Source: Syngnathus acus (lineage: Eukaryota; Chordata; Actinopteri; Syngnathiformes; Syngnathidae). Taken from it: a DNA stretch of 64,000 nucleotides. The stretch lies in the NCBI RefSeq assembly GCF_901709675.1, contig NC_051095.1, forward strand, positions 4,651,956 to 4,715,955. The letters run 5' to 3'. Positions 23,301 through 35,300 of the stretch are shown here, piece after piece. The position numbers and the translations under genes are program-made. Numbering within the stretch: the first letter of the stretch is position 1; the number at the start of each line of letters is the position of its first letter. A model generated the notes under the pieces. That model did not search any database and was not told the DNA's origin. It saw nothing but the letters and a program-made list of their open reading frames with translations.

Positions 23301-26300
23301 CCAGTCAATGCTTCAGGACTGGCAGTTTCGGGGCTCGGCGCACACATGCTCCACCAAGATAAGTCTCATCTGCATGGACGCCACGTCTCAGAGAACCCCC
23401 TCAACCGCCGCCCCCACCCACCCCTCGCTCTCCAGCCCCTCCTTCATTCTCCATTCCGGGCTTTCTTTCCTCCCAGGTAACTTGTCGTGGATAGACAAAA
23501 AGTATAACGTGAAAACCACATGTCTGCGTGATGTTGACGTCCCCCCCCCTCCCTCCCTCTCTCCCCCCTTGCTCTCACTGTGTTTGCTGTCCACACATAT
23601 TCAGTGACGGACAAAAGATAAGACACAATTAAGCCCGCTGTAATTTCCAATTGAAAAGAAAAAGACATGATTTTTTTTCTTTTTCGCTTAATAGCACTGA
23701 ATAGATGTTTATTTATGCGAGCGGACGCATTTATGCCGTCTGCCAGTCAGGATTTGCATTCATTATGTCATTCGTTCTGTCTGCTTATGAGCTGGAGGAG
23801 AAAAACAACGCAACTGATTGAAACGCCATTACACAGTATTAAAGCAGAAGTCAACCCGAAGGAATTTGTTTTTGGAATACACTGTAAGCAACAGTAAAAC
23901 AAAATATATATATAAGAGAGTAAAACAATAATTTATCAACCTCAGGGGGGGCGCCATGTTGGGCATTTTTATCACATCGATGGAAAAATCCGTCTTTAAT
24001 GTCTTTCACGTTCTTTCTAGCACATGTGGAATGTCATGTGACCAAACCAATGGTGCATTCAAAAATACGCTCAGAGCACGCACCGGTTCACGCCGGACGA
24101 TCGGAAAGTTGCTCAAATTTGCCATTCGGAAATTCAGAGTGAAACAAGACCGGCGTGCCGCTAACATAGGCTAATATACGTCATATTACTGCAGCTCAAG
24201 AGCATGAATGACGCCTCCCTTAGGCGAGTAAATATATTTTTGGAGAATAAATAATTTGTAGACTAAAAAAACTGTTAAGTAAATATGTCAATTTCAGATT
24301 GTTTTGACTTTCCTTTAACGACGAGGGATTGCTTTGAAGCAACTCTGACCCGAGTTTATGTTCTAGTTTGTCTAAACAACATAATAAAAATGTATTGAAT
24401 TTGTCTGCGTTGAGGCAAATGGCTGTCATGCATGTGCGAGGGACATTTTTCTTGTTACGCATTAGCCTATAATGATTTTTGCGATTAGCATTCTGTTCAA
24501 GACATTTTTTCATGTTCTACATTTGTTATGGAAACGTCCTCGTTGAGCATGTGATGCATGTTCCAACTGCTTTACGCTTGAGTTGCACACGGCATCTACA
24601 TATGCATATTTCGCCTCCTTAGTTCTCGTTCGATGCGCCTGCAGAGACTTAATGTGAAACCCGGGCGCGGATCAAAAATAATCATGGCGCGGCGCCACGG
24701 AGACATACAACTTACTGGCATCTCTCAGGTTTTTGCAGGTGATTGTTCAATCGGACTGGAGTGGCGCGCTCAGAGAGGTGGGGGGGGGGGGGTAATTGGC
24801 TATTTCAAAAAGCCATCTATTTCCCCGCGAGCACCCACAGCATGAAAGCAAATGACATGTTGGTGTGAGGACGGAGAAGGTGGGGTGGGAGGGGGAGTAC
24901 AGTGTGGTGATGGTGTGATGAAGCAAGACGGAGGAAAGGTGTATTATACCGTCAATGGCGCAGAGCAAGACTCGCGAGTGGTCGTAGGCGATCACGTTGG
25001 CGTAGCGGTTCTTTGGTTTGTTCACCTCTAAGTTGGAGTGTTCCCAAGTGAACTGCTGCCCGGGGTCGATGGACTGTGGCGGGAGAACAACAGTGGCCGT
25101 CAGTGAGACAGTATAATAATTAAAAATAAATAAATACAATTTTTAACGACATCTTCAATTTCTTTGTACCTCTAAAAATGACATTATTATTCTTATTCTG
25201 CTTGCATTTTTCGACTCTTTTAGAAGCACCCAAAGCTCTGTCTGAATAGGAATTGGTGTCAAAGAAGTAAGGGACAGCTTGACAAGCTTTGAATGAGTTA
25301 GGTTTAGCCTGGGTTGTTAGTGGAGAATTCAGTCTTTTCCCTATGTATGTGCATACACACCGAGTGTTTTTTTTCAGCATCAAATGTGTAAAATATTTGC
25401 TTTTATAGATAATGTTGAAATTATAGCGTTTGGGATTTGGACTATATTTTCAGTTTAAACTATGAGGCAATAACGCTGGCCGTGTTTTCATTGGCTCTTA
25501 TCAGCGCTCACCTCGTACTCTTGTGAAAACTTGAGGTTGTCGTTGGCTTTCAAGTGCTCCAGATGCTCCGCCAGGTCCATGACGGGGATTGGGGGGTGGC
25601 TCGCCATACCTGTCAGTCGGAGAGAATCGCAGGTTAGTCGTCTGCCATGCTTCCGTTTTGGGATCTCAACAACAAAACAACCCCCGCACCAAAAAAAAAA
25701 GAAATCAGAACCCAAGCGCAAGCAAACTGATTAGATAAGCATGAGCAGTGTGGAGGTGGAAGATTTGATCGAGTTAGGTTAGCTTGTGTGCCATGCTTGA
25801 ATGGAGACGACATGGAGGCCAATGTGTCTCCCTACGGAGAGACAAGGGTTGTTATTCCCATAGAAAACTAGCTTGGGAAGTTAGCATGAGAAGGAAAAGA
25901 TGTTAAGAGAGAGAGAGTTCTACTTCGGAGTGATGATTGATGTTCCCCGCCTGTCATTTTCTCGCCTCCTGCCATGACACGGCGTTAACACCAAAGCGGA
26001 TTAGATGGGGATAGGAGACTAGGCGGGAAAGAAGGGGGAAGGGGGATATAATTCATGGCAAATGCGTAATTGAGGCCAACTAACTTGACAAATGGAGGCT
26101 ACTTGAGTGACCGGACGAGCGCGTACCTGTGGAGGAAATGGTCGTTAAATATCGCCATCATGGCGGCCATGTGAAGTGTGTACAGCCCTGTTTACATCAA
26201 GCGGTGCTAAACACATGATCAAGATTTTTGGCATACCAACACTCTGTAGTTCTCGGAGCAAACCGTACCGCTTGGTGCAAACATGGTGTCAAGACAGTGA

Positions 26301-29300
26301 AATGATTTACGTGTGTGCTCAATGGGTTAATTATTAGTGACGTCATGCTAGACGCTAAGCTAGGCCAGCGGCATAAGCAGTAACTATCGTAGCAGCGCAA
26401 ATCAAACACGGGCGTTTTAGGTACAGTGCACTCTACGTATTCACAAAGGACTGGGACCGAGCATGAGTAATATAAATATTTATAATTATTTATATTTATA
26501 GTTTAAACCTTAGGTGTCAAACTGACTAGACCGCTACATCATTTTATGAAGCCACATTTCTTGCTAAATGGAATTTGTCTTCACTTGAAACATTTCATTT
26601 TGCTAAATCCTGTCTTAACAAACAATTGCACATTAAAATATTTAAATATTTAATAATAGTATATTTTGATTTAACATAATATTACGATTTGAATGACGTC
26701 TGATTTTAAATTAATTTGTTGCTCAATTATAATAATCCAATGCTGCAAATGTGCTTCTGTAAAAATACCGTACACTGAGGTGATTTGTGTTTTTCAGTCA
26801 AAACGACAGTGGCCTGCGATAAAATTGAGTTTGGCACCCATGTTTTAAACCATAAATAGACCACGAACAATGTTTACAAAACACAAAACAATCCTTAAAT
26901 TCTCTTCTACTTATCCAGAGTTCAGGAGTTCATTCAAACGCACAAAAGACAAAAGTTTCCACTCAAAGTTGCCCAACCTTGACACGCTTACACTTGAATA
27001 CAGGCACAAGGCGATGAGGCTCATCCACACTTGCCACAATGGGAAGTAGAAAACTGCACTCCAGCCTCTGGCCAATGTTGCGTGACACGAGTGGCGATGC
27101 TCGTTCCCTCCTCGAGTCGCCGGCACAAGTGGGCATTAGCTAATGGAAGCAGGGCCTCATTTTCCCATCCACTCTCACATCTCCCTGAAAGGGTGTTTCT
27201 ATCGCAGCTTGCTACTTAAAATCCATTTCCACCAGCGGGTGACAATGAAAGCACCATTCCCGTCGGTCGCTCAAGCATCCTCAAAAGATGAGAACGCCCA
27301 ATGAGGGTTGGCAGCACGGTAAGGGGAGGGAAAAAGGTTGTCTTGTATTGTCAGACAGTGGGTGTAAAAGTATGTCCTGTACTTTTCAGAAGAGCCAGAA
27401 AGATTGTCTGGCCCAGAAGGAGACTTGAAAAGTGGATGGACGGGATCACTCGAAGCCAGAAGAAGAAAAAAGGTAATGGCCTGAAAAGAGCTTTCATAAA
27501 TATGCAACATCTTTTTTGTCTCCAAATGAGCCTGCGGGGATAATTCATCATCCTTTCATATGAGTTGATGTGGAAGATGGCGCTTTGATAAAGCAACATT
27601 ATTGGTTGTGGCTCACGTGTTCCAAAGCAGCCGGCGCCAGAAAAAGTCGTCCCGGTTGATAAATGGGCGTCGGATGATTCCATGCAGCAGCCAAAACACC
27701 ATCGCAACAAATGAGTAAATGCGTCTCATTTGCATTCACCGTATTAACCGTAGTCCGCCCAAGTCGAAACGCCGCAAAACGCTATTCCGATACAGAGATG
27801 CTACCAAACGCCTCATACTCGAATCAGTATCAGTGCTAATCCCTGCACCACCTCCAACACCCTTCCAATATCGGGTGCCGGTCTTAAAACTGGAATTCCC
27901 TTAGGAAATTGAATGGAAATGTTGAGATAGTCGTTTAGGGCCTTGTATCACATGATCCGCCCATGCAAAAATTCCTGACTTGTTTAAAATCCTTAATCAC
28001 GCATCCCAGAATTGCCCTATGCTTGTCCCAGTTTTGGTGAGTCAGTCCCCCCCAAAAAATGGACAGCCATATTTTCCAGAACCATTCCCCAAGTCTAACT
28101 TGAGGCTTCCACTTGGATGAGACATGCCCGGAATACCGTTCGGCCCTTCATCGAACGATGAGACCTGAGTCTCTGCGTAGGAAACAACATGCTCGCATCC
28201 GAGACCTTGCACTTGACCTCACTAGCCAGATTAGAGGTTAGTGTCCGTAGTATTCAAGAGGAACTCTTAGTCTGAGTCACAGAGACTAATCCCTTCAAGA
28301 ATTTCAGTCTGAGACACCTTGTACTGATCTTCACATCTAGTGATGGTATGTGCAGCTAAGATAAGAGATGACCTAGTAAATTCACAGCGTCAGTGTGACA
28401 CTTCCAAACTCCTTGAGGCAGAACACTCGGTATTAGCCAAAAGGTCAGGTAGACACAGCAACCGGTAGTATTTTTTCTCGATTTCACTTATTCGGACGAG
28501 CACTCACCGGGTGTCTGAAAGTTGAGGCGGCGAAGCTCAACGGGGTCAGTGGGGTGATGCAAGGGCATCTCCTTGCTGTTGGGGAGACTACCTTTCCTGG
28601 CTTCTGATTCAGCCCTTTTCCTGCAGCGGGGAACAGTTTATTTTTATTCAGGCAAAGAATATTTGGTAAAAAAAGCCGAGGGTTGACCATTTTTGCAATG
28701 CAACTGTGGAGCAGGACTTTGATTCAGCTCTGTGCTTGTGTCATTGGTTTATTTCTTTTGAAAGGGCAAGCGAGTTTTTGCTTCTCTGGCTCTCTTACCT
28801 GTCGGGTTTGCTGTTCCATTGGTCAGCAAGAAAAGAAATATCGAAACAAACATGAGCTGGTAAGAGTTTTGGCTCCATAAAGTGAGATACACAGGAATAA
28901 ATAGTGAGAGCAATCATATCGAAGTCTTGTTTTTTTTTTTGTGTGTGTGAGGACTCGCTTGAGAGCTGTTGCTTGGTTCTGCAGCCGCGGGCTCCATTTC
29001 AAACAACACGGAGAGCGCCAGGTGCAAGCAAGATTTAAACATTCGAGCGTTTTCAGCTGATTGCTTCTTGTTGGAGCATAAAAGTCATCTCCTGCCTTCT
29101 AATTACTCTTTGTCTTTTCCTGCAACCTTATTGATTCATCAGGATGGGCAACATGTATTCAGATTTGCCAGTTTTTTTGGTACGGGACTTACTAGAAATA
29201 GAGACTTGGTCACATGATGTGAGTCAAACTTGTTAATTTTCAGACATTCTTAGCTAAAACCTATGAAAGACCCGAGTTAATTTTAACTTGCTGGTTTATA

Positions 29301-32300
29301 TTTGAAAATGGGAATTTCACCTGGCAACCCACCTTTTCAATCATGTGTGGATGAATCACCATAGATGATTGACACTGGATTTAAGGATTATGCTTTTCAG
29401 AAAATTGCAGAAAATCTGAATAACCCTCAAAGGCAGGCAAGCAACTTTATAGTTTAGCTTCCTGATTGCTGGTTGAACTTATTGAAAGGACATAGTAAGA
29501 CCGAGCAAGATCGTACGATGAGACATGACAACCCAATTAACGACTTGACGTTTAGTTATGACTCGACATACTTTCTTTGAAAACATTGACGCTGCTATCG
29601 CTAGTTCGTGTCATATTGAGTGTTGTGTGGTTGTAGCGCTCACCTCTTGTACAGCAGAATGGCGATGACGATGCATATGATGAAGACAACGGCGAGCACC
29701 GGGCCCACCACCCAGATGAGACCCTCCTCCTCGTCGATGATCGGCTGGGGGTCGATGTCGGCCGAAACCACCGGGTCGGAGTATGGGCTTGTGGCGTACA
29801 TGATCTAAAACGATGGACATTGTACAACTTATTTAGAAGAAACTGAATATGTTTTTAGGTTTGGGCCACATGAAATCTACTAAGCTACAAGTGACCGAGC
29901 AAAATTAGCAAAAATGACGTTCATGGAACATTGCTAACCAAAACAGTAGTCACTCTGAAACCTTCAGTGGTGCTAATGAGCAATTTAATTGATGATCTCG
30001 GGCTAAGAAGTTTTCTTTAACGCTATTAACTTTTCTGGTTGACTTGAACGGTAGTCGCTTCGCAATGTTGTGCGGCGGGACTTTTCATCAATCCCGAACA
30101 TTTATAATCTGCAATAACAGAAGCGGCACAATTATTCCCATGCAAATTTTCCAAAGATGACCCTCCGCTATTTGATTGAGCTATTTCATACTCCAGCAGA
30201 AGATAAAGAAAAAAAATTGTCCTTTCGGAAGAAACTACACGCATAAGAGAGTAAATTGGAGATCTTTCTGGGTGAGTCATTATCATTTTACCTGCATTCA
30301 AGGTGAGCGAAAAAGTGTAAGAGGCAGGAAGTATACACACCCCTCAAGCTCATCCCATCCATCATCTTGCCTACTTAATCATGCCGCTTTTCTTGTGCTT
30401 TCATTTATACACACGCGGGGGCATACACACACACACTTAGGCTGCAGCTGAAGAGATAAGGCAGACGGGACGTAATTAAAGAGACGCCCCGTTATCGAGG
30501 TGGTCTTGTAATCAGCTCTGGTCTTACGGGGGCTTCTCGCCCTCGGGCTTCTCAAGTTTTGCAAATCTTAGAAGGGCTCAAATTAACACGTTTAACCGGG
30601 AGCAAATGGCTGCCCACTTTATACGTCTATTGACAGCGCGGGGAAAATTAAGACCACCTGGTCGGTCCATCACGTTGAAATAGTAATGCTCGTAGATATC
30701 GAGAACAGTGGCTTCGGGTCACCTGTGACCCTAACGAGGATAAGCGTTAAAAAAACCAAACCAGCTTCACGGCAAAGTATAAGAATTGTTCTAATTGGTC
30801 ACTTGTTGCTAGGCAGATTTCACCATTCACTGCGGTCTTTGTGGATTGTCGCACCGGCTCTGTATTCAAACATAAACAGATAACGCCTCACGTTGTCGGA
30901 TATCTCCAAAGCGGCGAGCACAAAGAAGATGTACTCCTGTCCGTTTTGCAGTTGCTTGTTTTCAAAGTCGCCGTAAAACTTTCCATCGCCCAGCGTGAAG
31001 TCTTTGGGTAGGTCTCGGAAGTAGGCGGCGATGTACGCCTTGGGCTCCGCCTGCCTGCGGAGTCGGAGGCCTCTGCTCGTGCGGTTTATCTCCTTCAGCA
31101 GCTACAGTGTGTGCGGGAGCAAGAGAGGCACATGATAAGATGGGGGGGGGGGGGGGGGGGGGCGTACAGCAGCAAACACATGAAAACCACAACAAACCGT
31201 ATCTGCCTGTCAAGATTTCATTTTATTTTTCTTTCTTGTGCACAAGCTGAAAACGCCGATAGCGGAAGGCAGAGCATTGACAGATCTGACTTATCTCCTC
31301 TTTTGCTAGCAAAGACAAGCAGTTGAAACAGTGTTACGGCATCACCAGTGACGACGTCAATTCAAACTGCAATTATGCCTCGCCATTATTAAACCCTCCG
31401 TTATGTAAAATGGAGATGAAATGCTTGACTTATCTGCGCTATTTGAGTTTAATTGAGGTGAAATAAATGACATGAAAATCAAAAGTAAATACATTTTGCA
31501 AGAAAAGAGTGTAGAAATTATACATTCATTCCTTGCGGTGTCAATAGATTTAATATTTTAGGTACTATGTGTAAGTGAAGTTAGTAACCCTAAAGCAAGT
31601 ATTTGCAAATTTAAAAATATATAGCAAAGAAAAGAAAAAGGAGCCATTTAAAAAAATATATTTTATACAAAACATTATTTTACATAAAAAAGTTTTATCT
31701 ACAGTAGATTCAATTTGACCAGCATGCAATGCATTCAATTGAAAATAATTTTGTCACAAAAAGTTCATTATTGATTATTATTGATTATTTCCAATCCCAA
31801 TCTACATTGTCACAAGGGAATTAATAAAAGTAATTTACAAAATATTTGAATAAACATGGCATCTACTCTGTTTGGCTTTTCCCAAATATTTGGCCGTATA
31901 TATTTTTTCAACAAATTAATTTTATGCATCAAAATCGCACTGAACTAAAATCCATTATTTGGCATGAGAATGCTAATTATGCTAATCACTCCCGTCAAGT
32001 CATCCTAGATGTAGATTCACATCTGTGACTCGGGTGCACGGATCATCAGCGTGCACGTGCGCCAACAATGGATGCGCCTGTCATTCACATTAAACTGTTT
32101 GTGTGTGCGTCTTTTGCTCTGTTTTGGCTGCGGGGCTGTTGGTGCCGCCCGATAATGTCTTCAATCATCTCCGCTGTCAACAGCGACGGAATCTAGTTGC
32201 CCTTGGGAAAAGTTGTGAAAAGGTGAGTGCCAGTATTGACAAACAAATAAATTCTGACAGCGCGGCGACTTTTTTTGGGCAATCGGTCAAGGCTCCAGAC

Positions 32301-35300
32301 ACGGGGCCCCGAGGCTCGAGCTGTAAAAGCCAATGCCAGATGGAATGGGGTGCGCGCTCGCTTTCAGCCATCCCTCCGTATGATATATCCTCGTGCCGCA
32401 GTGAAAATATGAGGCACGGCTTCGGAATCTTGTAGCAAAGCTCTTGAAATGGGCTAAATATAAAAGTCAGTGAGTGTGTTGCAAGTCCATAGCCTTGCCT
32501 CGGGATTGGAAACTCGCCGGCGACTCTTCATGTAATTGCAACGGCCGCATAGAGGACGAGGACTTGAACGTGCACTTGAACGGCTACTTCACGTCCTCAT
32601 TTGCATGTGAAGGCTTTTGAAGAGAAATGTGTGCGTCAGTGGCCTGCCTACCTCCTCCAAATTCATCTCGTCTGGATTGTCCCAGGGTTTGAGGAACTTG
32701 CCGCTACGTTGCTTCTTCAGGGGCACCACCACGATGTAATACGCCCTGGAAAGGGCAAGATGTCTGGTTCAGATCAGGAAAAGTAATAAAATATAAAAAA
32801 TAAATAAAAAAATATTTACTAAAATGCCCTGGAAAGAGCAAGACGTCTGGTTCAGATCAGGAAAAGTAATAAAATATAACAATTAAATTAAATAAAAAAG
32901 TATTTACTAATACGCCCTGGAAAGAGCAAGATATCTGATTTAGATCAGGAAAAGTTAAATAAAAAAAATAAATAAAAAAAACGAATTAAATCTAACTGCA
33001 CTGGGGGGAAAAGTAAAATAATTTTTTTAAAACTATTATATCCTCGGTGCTTCAAGCCCCCCACCACTAAATGTCAGCAGCAAACCTCACAACATTTAAT
33101 CACAATCAATTCCTTTTGGTTTTCCTTGAGGTGAAAAGTGAATGGCGCACATGTGGCACACCTGTCATTAGGCAGCCCATTCGTCTTTGCAGCACTAAAA
33201 AAACATACAGGAAATTCGTACTTCCTAGTGGCAACGACTTACCGGACTTTTTCAGATGTCTGCACCGAAGGGAGCTCCACTGTCACCATGCCGTCCGAGT
33301 TGGTCTTGCCGATCAGGTAGGGTTTGGTGCGGAGGATGTCTGGTGCAGTCATGGTGGCCACGCGGTGCTGAAGACCGCCGGCACTGTTGCCGCGGTTGGT
33401 CAACAAGAAGGAGTACTGCGTCTCCGGCTGAAGCCCCGTGATCAGCTTCTGGGTCAGCTTGCCGTCCACCTCTACGCTTTGTCCGTCGTCATACAGGATC
33501 TGGATGCAAAACCAGGTGATCTTACTCTTTGAAAACGCACTCTGAATTCTTTACCAGGAACCCTTGCGGGATGTATTTTACGATAGTATTTATCTTTCAA
33601 GTTCTTCCAGTCTTTAGGTTGGAACAGTAGGCTTGTTCATTACTACCGCAGAACTGTCCCCTTGGGTCGCACTATAAGGCGCACCGGATTATAAGGCTCA
33701 CCTTCAATGAATGGCCCATTTTAAAACTTTGTCCATATATAAGGCGCACCGGATTATAAGGCGCACCTTCAATGAATGGCCCATTTTAAAACTTTGTCCA
33801 TATTTAAGTCCATATATTTGGACACGCCTGCCGTAGTGGCTCAATATTGGTCCATATATAAGGCGCACCTGATTATAAGGCGCACTGTCAGCTTTTGAGA
33901 AAATTTGAGCTTTTTAGGTGCGCCTTATAGTGCGGAAAATACGGTACATCCATGGGCTTTACTGAAACACATAACTCACCGTGAAAGGCTGAGCGGCGTT
34001 GTAGGTGTCAGGGATCTCCCACGTCAGCAGCACGGATGTTTTCATGGCAGCTCTCACATGGAAATTTTTTGCAAACACTGCTAAAAGAAAGGGGGGGAGC
34101 TGATTTAGACACGAGACACCCTCTTGTTGCTTACCGCCATGCTAAGACTTACCTTCCGAACACCCCCAAAAGCGGACTACTGTACCCTGAACACTGTCCT
34201 CTTACCTTAACACCGACTTTTACATGTAATGACTGACTTTTAAGACACAAACACATGGGAGGTAATAAATAGCTCGAAGGGTATGACGACTACTTCTTAA
34301 TACCTTCTTGTGGTTACGCTCTGCCTTGTGGAGCTTGTTGTTAGCTGCATAGGGGAAATAGCAAGCAAGAGCAAAGATGGCTGAGGGACTGGTCATACCT
34401 TGATCCAAAGGCTGTGTCCTGATTTGGACACTTGGGCTATAGGGACCAGAACCCTTGCTGGTGAAGGCACACATTTTAATATCGTAAGTGGTATCTGCCT
34501 TAAGGCCGTCCAAGACCACTGTGGATTCAGGGGCGGTGATGAAGAGTTCTGAGGGACTGCGCGGGCTGTTGATGTCCTTGTACTGCAGCGCGTACTTGAT
34601 GATTTGGCCGTTTCGCTCGGCCAGCAGCACCTCTTGCCAGCTGACCTGAATAGTGGATGTGGTAGCGGCGTCGGCCGTGATCCACTGGGGGTAGCCGCTC
34701 GGCACGTCCTCGTTAGTGGTCACTTCCTTGACCGTTTCTTCGCCAAAGCCCACCTTATTGCGTGCCGAAAGCCGGAACGTGTACGAGGCGCCTTTATGGA
34801 TTTCTCTGGTGGTGTAGTGGTTATCCCGCTCGGGGAACTCGATGACTGTCAACGGTTCCTGGTCTTTGCGGCCGAAGCGGAGGCGGTAACCTTGCAGAGG
34901 TCCGTGGGTGACCGCTGGGGGATGCCACTGGAGGAGAGCCGTGCCCATGTTGGTGGGACTGACCATTAGCCGAGGTTTATCAGGAACTATGGTGATCAGT
35001 AGAGAGAAGAGCAATATTACATGCTTACAGCTCATTCGGAATGGCAATAACTTACAAACGTACCCTAGCACAACAAAGAAATCAGGTTGATCGATCATGA
35101 TACCAAACACTATGGGCGGAACGGTCGATTATTGTAAAGTGACTTTCTGGCATACCTTCACAAGAATGACCAAACGTACCTGCGCCAGTGGTCGTAACCA
35201 GTTTGGGCTTGCTGCGTGCACCGTCGCCCTTTGTGGTATAGGCCCCCACGGTAACAGAATACGTGGTCTCGGCCAGCAGCTCTGAGATGATCATTTCCTG

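Noticed and set aside
26100-26170. Donor-like CACAG|GTACGC in intron 23
   Set aside because: No matching acceptor or family peptide precedes it; not the missing juxtamembrane insert.
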